From Aquirhabdus sp. (GTDB lineage Bacteria > Pseudomonadota > Gammaproteobacteria > Pseudomonadales > Moraxellaceae), in NCBI GenBank assembly GCA_030150135.1, contig JASLGO010000026.1, positions 1 to 42,720 on the forward strand: a DNA stretch of 42,720 nt, written 5' to 3'. The notes beneath the pieces are model-generated. The model had not been told where the DNA came from and searched no databases. It saw nothing but the letters and a program-made list of their open reading frames with translations. The position numbers and the translations under genes are program-made. Below are positions 23,873 to 33,360 of the stretch, piece by piece (positions within the stretch are counted from its first letter, which is position 1; each line of letters begins with the position of its first letter).

Positions 23873-25684
23873 TTAGCCTTTCGTTTCTTCAGCCTTTACT
23901 TTCTCGCGCAGGCGAATACCCAAATCACGCAGTTGATTTGGTTCAACAGGTGCAGGTGCTTGTGTCAGAGGACATTCAGCAGTTTTGGTTTTTGGGAATG
24001 CGATGACATCACGAATTGATGATGCGCCAGTCATGAGCATGATCAGACGATCTAAACCGAATGCCAAACCACCATGTGGCGGCGCACCGTATTTTAGCGC
24101 GTCAAGCAAGAAGCTGAATTTGTCTGCGGCTTCTTCATCAGAAATGCCGAGTGCTTCAAACACCGCTTTTTGCATTTCCAAAGTAAAGATACGCAAGCTA
24201 CCACCACCCAATTCAGTGCCGTTCAACACCATGTCATAAGCGACAGAGAGGGCTGCGCCTGGATTGGCTTTCATTTCTTCTACGCTACCTTTTGGCAAGG
24301 TGAATGGATGGTGAACCGAAGTCCATTGACCATCGCTTACTTCTTCAAACATTGGGAAATCGACAACCCAGAGTGGTGCCCATTCACAAGTTGCCATGCC
24401 GAGGTCGTGGCCGATCTTGATACGTAGCGCGCCCATTGCATCGTTAACGATTTTGGCTTTATCCGCACCAAAGAAAATCAAGTCGCCGTTTTGTGCGCCA
24501 GTGCGTTCGATGATGGTTTGCAGTGCTGCATCAGGGAAGAACTTAACGATTGGCGATTGCAGACCTGTTTCTTTGCCATCCAAACCATTGTTGATTTTGG
24601 TGATGTCATTGATCTTGATGTATGCCAAACCTTTTGCGCCGTAGATGCCGACGAATTTGGTGTAGTCGTCGATCTTGCCACGCGACAAATCGCCAGCATT
24701 AGGCACACGGAGTGCAACGACACGACCTTTTGGATCTTTTGCTGGTGCTGCGAAGACTTTGAATTCGATGTCTTGCAGCAAATCAGCGACGTCAACCAAT
24801 TCAAGTGGAATACGCATATCTGGTTTATCAGATGCAAAGCGGCGCATTGCTTCGGCATAAGTCATGCGTGGGAATTTGTCGAATTTGATGCCCATCAGGT
24901 TATCAAAGAGTTTGACGATCATGCCTTCCATCATGTTCATGATGTCTTCGTCGCTCATGAATGACGTTTCAACGTCGATCTGAGTGAATTCAGGTTGACG
25001 ATCAGCACGCAAGTCTTCGTCGCGGAAGCACTTAGCGATTTGGTAATAACGATCAAAACCAGACACCATCAGCAATTGTTTAAACAATTGCGGTGATTGT
25101 GGCAGCGCAAAGAAACTGCCTGGTTGTGTACGTGAAGGCACCAGATAGTCACGTGCGCCTTCTGGTGTTGCACGGGTCAGAATTGGAGTTTCAACGTCGA
25201 GGAAGCCATTTTCGTCCAGATAGTTACGGATCTGGCTGGTGACTTTTGAGCGGAAACGCATACGTTCCAGCATTTCTGGACGACGCATATCGAGGTAACG
25301 ATATTTCAGACGGTTCTCTTCAGAAACGTTGGTGAAGTCGTCATTGAGTGGAAATGGCGGCGTTTCGGAAGTTGCAAGAACTTCAATTTCTTTAGCCAAA
25401 ACTTCGATTTGACCACTGACCATGTTTGCGTTTTCTGTACCCGCATAACGTTTTCGGACGCGACCTGTGATTTTCAATACATATTCGCTACGTGAGCGAT
25501 CAGCAGTTGCAAAGGCTTCAGGGGTATCTGGATCAATAACGACTTGTACGAGACCATCACGATCACGCATGTCTAGGAAAATGACACCGCCATGGTCACG
25601 GCGACGATGTACCCAGCCGCACAGGGTAACAGTTTGTTCTAAAAGGGCTTCAGTCAATGAGCCACAGTAATGAGTTCGCATCAT
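23873..25684 (-). CDS. aspS: Aspartyl-tRNA synthetase
   Basis: A class II tRNA synthetase that charges tRNA-Asp (possibly also tRNA-Asn; this cannot be decided here). It has an N-terminal OB-fold anticodon domain (LCGWVHRRRDHGGVIFLDMRD), then motif 2 CFRDEDLRADRQPEFTQID, the bacterial GAD insertion domain, and motif 3 HGGLAFGLDRLIMLMTG. From ATG 25684 it has 603 residues, against 590 in E. coli. The frame is open up to 25879, but the 65 extra residues are not synthetase-like; the ATG pair at 25684/25681 starts the conserved MRTHYCGSLTE. It is followed by a strong terminator. The 175-bp gap to ompW should carry its promoter. Confidence 0.96.
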   Translation of the reverse strand: MMRTHYCGSLTEALLEQTVTLCGWVHRRRDHGGVIFLDMRDRDGLVQVVIDPDTPEAFATADRSRSEYVLKITGRVRKRYAGTENANMVSGQIEVLAKEIEVLATSETPPFPLNDDFTNVSEENRLKYRYLDMRRPEMLERMRFRSKVTSQIRNYLDENGFLDVETPILTRATPEGARDYLVPSRTQPGSFFALPQSPQLFKQLLMVSGFDRYYQIAKCFRDEDLRADRQPEFTQIDVETSFMSDEDIMNMMEGMIVKLFDNLMGIKFDKFPRMTYAEAMRRFASDKPDMRIPLELVDVADLLQDIEFKVFAAPAKDPKGRVVALRVPNAGDLSRGKIDDYTKFVGIYGAKGLAYIKINDITKINNGLDGKETGLQSPIVKFFPDAALQTIIERTGAQNGDLIFFGADKAKIVNDAMGALRIKIGHDLGMATCEWAPLWVVDFPMFEEVSDGQWTSVHHPFTLPKGSVEEMKANPGAALSVAYDMVLNGTELGGGSLRIFTLEMQKAVFEALGISDEEAADKFSFLLDALKYGAPPHGGLAFGLDRLIMLMTGASSIRDVIAFPKTKTAECPLTQAPAPVEPNQLRDLGIRLREKVKAEETKG

Positions 25685-25859
25685 GGCGTAGGTACTTTCC
25701 AAGCGGATTCTATAAAGGGCAAGATTATGACGTATGCGGCTGTTTACAACAAGATCTACGCGTGGAGTATTGCGATCAATGTTGATGATGAGGGGGAGTG
25801 TTTTGAGCGGTGATGTTGCAGTGCCCTGTTTTTCAAGGCACTGCGAAAAAACAGTTTCT

Positions 25860-26459
25860 TTAGAATTTGTATGCTGCACTTAGGCCCACAACCCAAGGGT
25901 CAACGACGAGATCACCGACTTTGGTGCCATCCACCTTCATTTTACTGACAATATCGACTTTGCGAATATCGAGAGCAACGCCATAAGGTGTGTTTGGAAT
26001 GTCATATTGTACTCCGATCAGTCCAGCCATACCCACGGTGTTGTCTCCATGCGGTTTTGAGCCAGTTAATGGACCATAAGCTTTTTCGCCCCAGAGCAAA
26101 GTGTAATTCAGTCCTAGCCCAAAATAAGGTCTGAAACCGTTGTAGCTTGCGAAGCTATATTTAAGTGATACGGTTGGCGGCAAGTCTTTAAAACTGGCAA
26201 CTTTTGTACCGTCTAAATAAACGCTATGGGTAAAGGGCGTGGCGAGGAGTACTTCAGCAGATAGATTGGGATTAATCGCGTACTCAATCGATGGCGTAAA
26301 TTGTACATTATTTGAGGTTGATGCAGAAAATCCAGCGAGTGTGCCGCCATCACCTTTAGGAATCACATCAGAGAATCCAACCTTGACACTCCAAGGGGAT
26401 TCCGCGTGAGTTAATCCTGCACAGCATAATACGACGATGGCTAATAGTGATTTTTTCAT
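25860..26459 (-). CDS. ompW: OmpW family outer membrane protein
   Basis: A 199-residue small beta-barrel protein. A signal peptide MKKSLLAIVVLCCAGLTHA (cleavage after Ala19) is followed by SPWSVKVGFSDVIPKGDGG, the usual OmpW first strand, and later YFGLGLNYTLLW and GMAGLIGVQYDI. The C-terminus AAYKF ends in Phe, as outer-membrane barrels do. OmpW forms an eight-stranded barrel with a hydrophobic channel and is linked to uptake or efflux of small hydrophobic molecules. It is transcribed in the direction of aspS with a 175-bp gap and has an AT-rich upstream region. Confidence 0.9.
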   Translation of the reverse strand: MKKSLLAIVVLCCAGLTHAESPWSVKVGFSDVIPKGDGGTLAGFSASTSNNVQFTPSIEYAINPNLSAEVLLATPFTHSVYLDGTKVASFKDLPPTVSLKYSFASYNGFRPYFGLGLNYTLLWGEKAYGPLTGSKPHGDNTVGMAGLIGVQYDIPNTPYGVALDIRKVDIVSKMKVDGTKVGDLVVDPWVVGLSAAYKF

Positions 26460-27050
26460 AATTATTTCCTGTTTTTTTCCATAAAATGAATAGGCTCTAT
26501 CTGACTGATTAGAGTCTATGTCCAGTTTGTGTGTGGATTAAACAGTACTAAAGACGTACTCAATGAAATGCTTCTTGTGGAGCGTTATTAAGCTTTTCTT
26601 ATTATAAAAGTCCGTTTTTAATACTTATTATTCCTTTTTCGAAACAGCTTCGTGCTGTTCGACCTTATGCATCATTCCATATTCCAAAATAACGTGAATT
26701 AGCACTCAGTATTCGTAATATACATGAAAAATCTAAAAAGGTAAGAGACGGTGTTAAAAAAATTAACTTTTTATTTTTATTTTTATAAATAACTGAATTT
26801 ATTTGAATATTTTTATGTTGTGTTTTGATTTGTATAGGATTAGAGTCGGTTTAATCATTGAATTAATTTTAATTAATATCGTGAGGTGTTTCGCGTTATT
26901 CGTTCTTTGTTTTTCCCTGTTGCTATTAAGAATTTAATTGTTTAAGTGATTGATAATACTGTTAAAGATAAAGTTTTAATTAAGATAAATCAGGCTTCAT
27001 GAAATTCAATAAAACATCGCGACTTAAATCTAAAAAAAGAGGGTTGTGTT
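26460..27050. other. 590-bp AT-rich divergent region between ompW and the adhesin gene
   Basis: No long gene is seen here. The region is strongly AT-rich (runs such as TTTTTATTTTTATTTTTAT near 26770) and should hold promoters for both ompW (-) and the adhesin (+). I saw no strong palindrome. A 19-codon frame at 26999-27058 overlaps the adhesin start and is listed as a finding. Confidence 0.6.
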
Positions 27051-30000
27051 ATGAATAGAATCTATCGAGTGATTTGGAGCAAAGCATGCAATACATGGAT
27101 TGCGGTCTCCGAAATAAGTAAGGCGAGTGGTAAAAATAGCCACTCATCTGTAACAACCAATAATGATGTACAGGAAGATCCAGTTCTCACTCAAAGTGTG
27201 AGACTTAGGATGTCATTGCTTGCCGCCGCGGTGAGTTTGTGTTTCTTGCAGGTGAATACGGTTTATGCCAATTATGCCGCGAACATAGGTGATTCTTCTA
27301 ATACAACTGGTGGGCTTGCAATAGGGTCAAATACGGGTACGGGTACTGGAACAAGTGCGACCGCGAGCGGTCAGAATTCCTCCGCGATCGGCAGTGGTGC
27401 TACGGCATACAATGATAATGCCATTGCATTCGGTTCTAGTGCCGTCGCTGGTGTGTCTGGTGGAACAGTCACGAACGATATTGCGATTGGTAGTAAAGCA
27501 CAGGCAATCGGTGGTGGTTCTTTTGCGGTCGGTACAAATGCTAAGGCGATTGGTAACGCATCTAATGCAATTGGTTACTTTGCGACGGCGAATACTATTG
27601 AATCAATTGCTGTGGGTGTGAGTTCTTCTGCGACCGGTGTTGGTTCTACAGCGATTGGTTTTGCAGCGACGACCAATGGCGACAGTTCGAATGCGATTGG
27701 TTCCAATGCCACAGCCAATGGATTTGATTCAAATGCGATTGGCGACGGCGCTAATGCTGGTTTTCAGGCCAATGCAATTGGTCATAATGCCAAGGCGAGT
27801 AATACGGGAAATGCGCTTGGTAATTCATCGAATGCTTTTTTAAACGCCAATGCTTATGGCAATTCATCTGATGCGAGCGGCAATGCTGCAAGTGCTTTTG
27901 GTAATCAATCTAAAGCGACAGGGACTGCTTCTAATGCTTTTGGATTTTTTGCGTCAGCGACGGCTAGTAACGCTACTGCTATTGGAGACTCGGCATCAGC
28001 AAAAGGGGTCAATAGTAATGCGATAGGGGCTGTTGCGAATGCATATAATGATAATGATATTGCGCTAGGTAATAGTGCGATAGCGGGTATTTCTGGCGGT
28101 GCGTTGACCAATGATACTGCAATCGGAAATGCGGCAAAGGCTACGGGTGGTGGTTCGTTTGCTGCGGGAGATAGTGCCATAGCAAGTGGTCTCAATTCGA
28201 ATGCCATCGGCTATCAATCCAAAGCCACTGATGTTGATGCGACAGCACTTGGTGCACATGCCAATGCAGGGCTAGGCGCTAATGCAATCGGCTATTTTGC
28301 TGCAGCGACGGGCAATAGTGCGAATGCAATGGGAACTGGAACTTCTGCAAATTCGTATGCTTCAACGGCAATAGGTTATCAAACTATTGCAAGTAGTAGT
28401 TTTACTAATGCGATCGGTTATAACTCAGTTGCGTCGGGGACTTCAGCCAATGCACTGGGTAATACCGCAAATGCGGCTGGATTTTCCTCTAATGCCATCG
28501 GGAATACAGCGAAAGCTTATGGAACTAATGACGTTGCCTTTGGAACCAACACGGTTGCAGGTGTTTCAGGTGGTAGTGATACGAACAATACTGCGATTGG
28601 TAATGGTGCGCAGGCGAAAGGGGGCTCTTCATTTGCAGGCGGCGATGGAGCGTTCGCATTATCTGGAGGATCTACAGCTGTTGGGATTGGCTCACGCGCA
28701 TTAAATGTGAACGCGACAGCGATAGGTGCGTATGCTGATGCTGTCGGTGTAGATGCGAGTGCAATCGGCAGCGCATCAGCAGCGGCAGATGGAGCATTCG
28801 CCAGTGGTGCACATGCTTATGCCAATCAGGCGAACGCTGTTGCGCTGGGTAGTGGCGATACGACATCTGGTAGTTCTGGAGCAACAGCAAAAGGAATTGC
28901 AGCGGTGGCAATCGGTGGCGCAGGAACAACGACTAGTTCAGCGACGGCATACAATGATAGCGATGTTGCTATCGGGACTGGCACTGTGGCTGGAATCAGC
29001 GGCGGCGTCACAACCAACGATACTGCAATTGGGCATGGTGTATCAGCGACAGGAGGCAGTTCACTTGCGCTGGGTGATGGTTCAATTGCATCAGGCGCAA
29101 GCAGTCTAGCGATTGGAGTGGGAAATAACGTCAGTGGTGCAAATAGTGGTGCCATTGGAGATCCCAATATCATCACGGGGAATGGTTCATATGCACTAGG
29201 TAATAATAACACTATTGGTGGTAACAATATTTTTGTCATCGGCAATAATGTCACGGCCAATAACAATAATAATGTAATTTTGGGTAATAACTCCTCAGAT
29301 GGGCTAGCTGTTCCTGTTGCAGGTTTTGCGGGTTCGAGTCCAGTCGGACTGGTCTCTGTCGGTTCTGTGGGCAATGAACGACAAATTACTAATGTGGCTG
29401 CAGGTCAACTCACGGCAAGCTCAACTGATGCCGTGAATGGTTCTCAACTTTTTGCAACTAGCACGTCTGTATCTGCGATTAGTAGTGGTTTAAATAGTAC
29501 AAATTCAACGGTTTCATCCATTAGCGGTGGTTTAAGTAATACCAATATAACCGTTTCAACGATTAGCAGCGGCTTAAGTAGTACGAATGCTACGGTGTCA
29601 TCCATCAGCAGCGGTTTAAGTGATACAAATACATCTGTATCCGCAATTAGTAATGGATTAAGCAATACCAACTCAGCTGTATCTTCTATCAGTAGTGGTT
29701 TAAATATTACCAATACTGCCGTGTCATCGATCTCCAGTGGATTGAGCAGCACGAATGCCTCGGTATCTTCAATCAGTAGCAACTTAAGTTCGCTCAGTGC
29801 AAATGTTACGAATTCAAGCAGTGTGATTTCCTCAATATCGAGTGGCTTAAGTACAACGAACACATCTGTCTCATCAGTCAGTAGTGGACTCAGCGCAACT
29901 AATACTTCTGTGTCATCGATCAGCACGAGTTTAGGTACGGTGAGCACTACTGTATCAACGATTCAGAATACGGGCGTGATCGGTATGCGGATTAATAACA

Positions 30001-30698
30001 CCGCGCATACCGATTCATCAGCAACGGGTGCAGATGCGGTGGCTATTGGTGCGGGAGCACATTCGTCAAGCAGTAATTCAATCGCATTTGGTTCAAATGC
30101 AAGTGCCAGTGATAGCGATACGATTGCGATTGGTTCAGGTGCAAGCGCAAGTCATGCAGGCTCTGTTGCAATTGGAGCGGGTGCCCAAGCGGTTGCCGAT
30201 CCGACAGTTGCTTTGGGAAATAATGCGATTGCCAGTGGTAATAATTCAACCGCATTGGGTGCAAATAGTAGCGCTACAAATAGTAATTCAGTGGCACTGG
30301 GTCAAGGCTCTACGACAACACGTGATAACACCGTATCTGTTGGTTCCGTAGGCAGCGAGCGCCAAATCACCAACGTCGCCCCTGCGACACAAGGCACTGA
30401 TGCTGTTAATCTCAATCAGTTAAATGCTGCGAATGCTGATCTCAGTTATCAAATCAATCGTGTTGGTGATCGAGCCAATGCGGCAGCTGCAGCAGCTTTG
30501 GCGTTGCAACCAGCCGCATCTGTGCCTGGTCGTACATCATTGCGTTTGGGTGGTGGTACTTACGGCGGGCAAAATGCAGTTGGTGTGACGCTGCGCCACA
30601 CTAGTGAAAGTGGCAATTGGTCACTGGATGGTGGGGTGACTAGTAGTTCCTACAGTACTGGTGGACAGATCGGGATATCAACGCTCTTGCCATTTTAA
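27051..30698 (+). CDS. Trimeric autotransporter adhesin (YadA-like, type Vc)
   Basis: A surface adhesin of 1215 residues. The extended signal peptide region MNRIYRVIWSKACNTWIAVS is followed by a hydrophobic core and probable cleavage after VYA (residue 73). Residues ~80-765 form a YadA-type head of many AIG/ALG 14-residue repeats, interrupted four times by a related ~45-residue module (AYNDN.IA.G...AG.SGG..TN, AIG, GGGSFA.G). A neck (GSVGNERQITNVAAGQL) is at ~769-805. A stalk at ~805-970 is built of 14-residue coiled-coil units of the type SSISSGLSSTNASV. A second short head (~981-1094), a second neck (GSVGSERQITNVAP) and a C-terminal membrane anchor of ~80 residues ending GQIGISTLLPF follow. 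It should trimerise in the outer membrane. The start ATG 27051 is preceded by AGAGGG. Confidence 0.95.
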   Translation: MNRIYRVIWSKACNTWIAVSEISKASGKNSHSSVTTNNDVQEDPVLTQSVRLRMSLLAAAVSLCFLQVNTVYANYAANIGDSSNTTGGLAIGSNTGTGTGTSATASGQNSSAIGSGATAYNDNAIAFGSSAVAGVSGGTVTNDIAIGSKAQAIGGGSFAVGTNAKAIGNASNAIGYFATANTIESIAVGVSSSATGVGSTAIGFAATTNGDSSNAIGSNATANGFDSNAIGDGANAGFQANAIGHNAKASNTGNALGNSSNAFLNANAYGNSSDASGNAASAFGNQSKATGTASNAFGFFASATASNATAIGDSASAKGVNSNAIGAVANAYNDNDIALGNSAIAGISGGALTNDTAIGNAAKATGGGSFAAGDSAIASGLNSNAIGYQSKATDVDATALGAHANAGLGANAIGYFAAATGNSANAMGTGTSANSYASTAIGYQTIASSSFTNAIGYNSVASGTSANALGNTANAAGFSSNAIGNTAKAYGTNDVAFGTNTVAGVSGGSDTNNTAIGNGAQAKGGSSFAGGDGAFALSGGSTAVGIGSRALNVNATAIGAYADAVGVDASAIGSASAAADGAFASGAHAYANQANAVALGSGDTTSGSSGATAKGIAAVAIGGAGTTTSSATAYNDSDVAIGTGTVAGISGGVTTNDTAIGHGVSATGGSSLALGDGSIASGASSLAIGVGNNVSGANSGAIGDPNIITGNGSYALGNNNTIGGNNIFVIGNNVTANNNNNVILGNNSSDGLAVPVAGFAGSSPVGLVSVGSVGNERQITNVAAGQLTASSTDAVNGSQLFATSTSVSAISSGLNSTNSTVSSISGGLSNTNITVSTISSGLSSTNATVSSISSGLSDTNTSVSAISNGLSNTNSAVSSISSGLNITNTAVSSISSGLSSTNASVSSISSNLSSLSANVTNSSSVISSISSGLSTTNTSVSSVSSGLSATNTSVSSISTSLGTVSTTVSTIQNTGVIGMRINNTAHTDSSATGADAVAIGAGAHSSSSNSIAFGSNASASDSDTIAIGSGASASHAGSVAIGAGAQAVADPTVALGNNAIASGNNSTALGANSSATNSNSVALGQGSTTTRDNTVSVGSVGSERQITNVAPATQGTDAVNLNQLNAANADLSYQINRVGDRANAAAAAALALQPAASVPGRTSLRLGGGTYGGQNAVGVTLRHTSESGNWSLDGGVTSSSYSTGGQIGISTLLPF
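29460..29960 (+). repeat. 42-bp tandem coding repeats of the adhesin stalk
   Basis: About eleven degenerate 42-bp units encode the 14-residue stalk repeat SSISSGL-S-TN-TSV. The units differ at many third positions, so they are old rather than freshly expanded. The copy number could still vary by recombination. Confidence 0.85.
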
Positions 30699-30743
30699 TG
30701 GTTGAATACCTGATCGGATGTTGTCAGCAAAGGTCATGATGAT

Positions 30744-30780
30744 TGCGCAAAATGATCGAAAAAAATGGTCGTTTTGCGCA
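30744..30780. other. Stem-loop after the adhesin gene
   Basis: TGCGCAAAATGATC / GGTCGTTTTGCGCA form a long imperfect stem with an A-rich loop, 45 bases after the stop. No T-run follows on either strand, so a classical terminator is doubtful. It may be an mRNA 3'-end structure or a protein site. Confidence 0.5.
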
Positions 30781-30891
30781 TGATTATAATATTGCAATGC
30801 GTTTGGATAATGCTCAGAACTAGACACGATCAAAGCAAGGCAAACACATCAAAGGTGAGCATAAAATCTCTTTGCTGCATTTGGTTAAGTG

Positions 30892-32046
30892 CTACGCCAT
30901 AAATGTATGCCACGGTGTAAAGTGCTGTCCACGATAAAGCCAGATGTGCTCAAACTGGCTAATCACCGCTTCGCTTTGAGTGGGTTGTAAAAAGACGAAA
31001 TCATCAATCTGGATATCAGATGATTTTGAGACATTGATGAGTTCTTGATTGCTGCTTCGACCATATAACGAGTTTGTCTGAGTTCCTTCAGGATAAACAT
31101 AATCTGCCATCCAATTTCCACCATAAACAAAGAGTGCATTCTTATGATGTGGTGCATTATCGAGTAATGCTAATCCTGGAATTTGAGTTGTCGGTAATTT
31201 TTTGAGGACGGGTGTCGCAATCCATAGTGCGGACTGAAAGTCGACTAAAGTGGGTATATCAAAATCTAATGGTTTTAGTAGCATTGAACCAAATGAAAGG
31301 TCATTACAAACGCTGTGCTTGGCATGTAGACTGAAGGTTGGACTTCCAGCGCCATTAAAACAGAGATTTGGAGTATTTAGCTTCGGAAATTCGTTGCCTA
31401 AACAGGAGATGTATTTTTGATATTGTGCTTGAGATTGTTCGTAGGTCTTTTCTACTGATTTAATGAGCCTTGGAATTTTGCCAACATGAGCGTCGTAACC
31501 CATGAGTCCACTTAATTGTAGATGTTTCGGGTTGTCTTGAATGAGATTTAATAACTCTCGAAACTGTTCTAAATCTTGCATTCCGCCGCGATGTAAGCCG
31601 ATATCAAGTTCGATACTTACTAACAGCTTTAATTCTAATTTCTTGGCCAAGTTCAAACATTGTTGCAAACGATCAAGACTATCAACCAACCATTGAATGG
31701 GTGTCTGTATTGCATTTTTATGTTGTTCATAAAAAAGTTGCATGGCTTTTACAGGCATTGGTTTTCCGAGCAAAATATCAGCTTGAGGAAAGGCGTTTAC
31801 AATGAGTTCAATATGAGGCAAATGGAAAACCATGAACCGATTGCAGTTTAAATCATTAGCAATATATTTGAGGAGTTCGATTGATGCGAGTGATTTGACA
31901 ACCAATCGTGGCTGTGTCGTAGCGGGTAGCATCTGTTTGATTTGTGCAAGATTTACATCTAATCGAGCATGATCAATGATGAGTGTTGGTAAGGAAAAAT
32001 TAGCGTGTTGTAATGCGTTATTTAGCGCATAGAAGTAATTTGACAT
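30892..32046 (-). CDS. PLP-dependent amino acid aldolase/deaminase-like protein (DSD1 / D-threonine aldolase fold)
   Basis: This 384-residue protein has an alanine-racemase-type N-terminal barrel. Near the start it has LPTLIIDHARLDVNLAQIK and the expected PLP-binding lysine, Lys50, in RLVVKSLASIEL. LVSIELDIGLHRGGM and LSGLMGYDAHVGKIP are the conserved phosphate and substrate regions. The C-terminal D-serine-dehydratase-like domain has metal-ligand-type residues in the last part (HIWLYRGQHFTPWHTF). Related proteins cleave beta-hydroxy-D-amino acids or deaminate D-serine. It follows a sugar-lactone-oxidase-type gene by 33 bp in one operon, a pairing seen in other bacteria, but the shared pathway is not known to me. 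ATG 32046 is preceded by AAGGATAACAAGG. Confidence 0.8.
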   Translation of the reverse strand: MSNYFYALNNALQHANFSLPTLIIDHARLDVNLAQIKQMLPATTQPRLVVKSLASIELLKYIANDLNCNRFMVFHLPHIELIVNAFPQADILLGKPMPVKAMQLFYEQHKNAIQTPIQWLVDSLDRLQQCLNLAKKLELKLLVSIELDIGLHRGGMQDLEQFRELLNLIQDNPKHLQLSGLMGYDAHVGKIPRLIKSVEKTYEQSQAQYQKYISCLGNEFPKLNTPNLCFNGAGSPTFSLHAKHSVCNDLSFGSMLLKPLDFDIPTLVDFQSALWIATPVLKKLPTTQIPGLALLDNAPHHKNALFVYGGNWMADYVYPEGTQTNSLYGRSSNQELINVSKSSDIQIDDFVFLQPTQSEAVISQFEHIWLYRGQHFTPWHTFMA

Positions 32047-32079
32047 GGCCTTGTTATCCTTTTTTTTTAGCCAAAGAAA

Positions 32080-33360
32080 TTAAGTAAAAAATAATGATTC
32101 TAAATGTGGGTTAATCCATTTTTTCTGAGGGTCAAGTTCTTGTCTTAATGCTAAAAAATTATCCCAGCGTGGATATAATTTTTTAAGTGCTGATGCATTG
32201 AGTGTGTGCATTTTTCCCCAATGTGGTCGTCCGCCATATTTCCAGAAAATGGGTTCGACGATTTTAAATATCTCGCGGCAATCTTGTTTGTGATATTGAT
32301 GGACTGAGATTGAGGCGCAATCCTGCTGATAAAAAGGACTGAGCCAAATGTCATCGGCTTTGACATAGCGATATTCGATGGGGAAAAAGACTGGTGCTTT
32401 ATGCTGGCGTAGCGCTTCGACAACTTCGGCTAGACATTCTAAGCCGCGTTCGGCAGGAATCTGGTATTCCATTTCATTAAAGCGAGTTTCCCGCACACTT
32501 GGAAAAACCACCGATGACCAATCCACTCGTGTTGTAGGTTTGATAAATGCACCTAATAGTTTCTGCACATAAGGGTTCAAGCGTGGAGTTTTTCTGGCAA
32601 TTTCAGAAAATATGGTCAATAACGTATCATCTGAAGGCCACGGCGCGGGAAGTGTTTTAATCTCGTCATCGGTCGGGTCAAGCGTTTTTAAGATCGCATC
32701 TTGTGCGTAGACAAAAACCATGCATTCAATATGACGATGTTCCGTTTTCCATTGATTCATATGACTCAAAATATCTTGAAGTGGTGTGAGCTGAATCTGT
32801 TCTTTTAAGCGATAACGAGGTCGATTTTGCATGGTGATTTGGCTGAGTACACCGAAGCTTCCTAGTGATATGCGACCTGCTTCAAAAATGGTACTGTTCT
32901 CGGTGGCATTACATTCAAGCGTTTCGCCATTTGCAGTGACCAATTGGAAGCCTTCAACGAAACCTGATAAGCAAGTCAGACTTGTTCCAGTACCATGTGT
33001 GCCAGTGGATACGGCACCTGCGAGACTTTGCTCATCAATATCACCTTGATTCTGGAGTGCTTGGTTAATGGGATCAAGCAGTGGCCCGAGATTTTTTAAA
33101 CGTGTGCCTGCAAGTAGAGTGCTTTGATTGAGCTGTTCATCATAGCGCACTAGACCTGTCAGCGAATCTAGTGAAATTAATGTGTTATCGGTACAGACCA
33201 AAGGTGAAAACGAATGACCAGCGCCGACTACGCGGCATTTTTGAGCTTGGCATATGGTTTGGCTGAGTTGGGTCACATCTGTGGGCTTCACAAATTGAGT
33301 TGGACGAGATTGTTGTAAGCCGGACCAGTTTTTCCAAAGCGTTTTATTCGTTGTATCCAT
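32080..33360 (-). CDS. FAD-dependent sugar-1,4-lactone oxidase family protein
   Basis: This 426-residue flavoprotein of the D-arabinono-1,4-lactone / L-gulono-lactone oxidase group has an N-terminal FAD_binding_4 domain: VVGAGHSFSPLV, where His49 is the expected site of covalent FAD attachment, then LAGAVSTGTHGTGTSL and ISLGSFGVLSQITM. The C-terminal ALO domain ends with GGRPHWGKMHTL, LYPRWDNFLALRQELDPQKKW and NPHL. These enzymes oxidise aldonolactones or alditols with O2. There is no signal peptide. It is the first gene of a two-gene operon with a PLP enzyme. The substrate is not inferable. Confidence 0.87.
   Translation of the reverse strand: MDTTNKTLWKNWSGLQQSRPTQFVKPTDVTQLSQTICQAQKCRVVGAGHSFSPLVCTDNTLISLDSLTGLVRYDEQLNQSTLLAGTRLKNLGPLLDPINQALQNQGDIDEQSLAGAVSTGTHGTGTSLTCLSGFVEGFQLVTANGETLECNATENSTIFEAGRISLGSFGVLSQITMQNRPRYRLKEQIQLTPLQDILSHMNQWKTEHRHIECMVFVYAQDAILKTLDPTDDEIKTLPAPWPSDDTLLTIFSEIARKTPRLNPYVQKLLGAFIKPTTRVDWSSVVFPSVRETRFNEMEYQIPAERGLECLAEVVEALRQHKAPVFFPIEYRYVKADDIWLSPFYQQDCASISVHQYHKQDCREIFKIVEPIFWKYGGRPHWGKMHTLNASALKKLYPRWDNFLALRQELDPQKKWINPHLESLFFT

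Noticed and set aside
24478..24964. Overlapping frames antisense and out of frame within aspS (126-157 codons)
   Set aside because: aspS is complete and highly conserved; the overlapping translations show no family features.
25685..25879. N-terminal extension of AspRS by 65 residues
   Set aside because: The stretch is open but unlike any synthetase, and the conserved start MRTHYCG follows the ATG pair at 25684.
28826..29947. Long minus-strand open frames (182 and 167 codons) inside the adhesin gene
   Set aside because: They are shadows of the repeated Ala/Gly/Ser codons on the plus strand. Their own translations are low-complexity, with no start signals.
29460..29960. Regular ~42-bp repeats that could suggest a CRISPR array
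   Set aside because: The repeats are contiguous, in frame and encode a coiled-coil stalk; there are no spacers and no cas genes.
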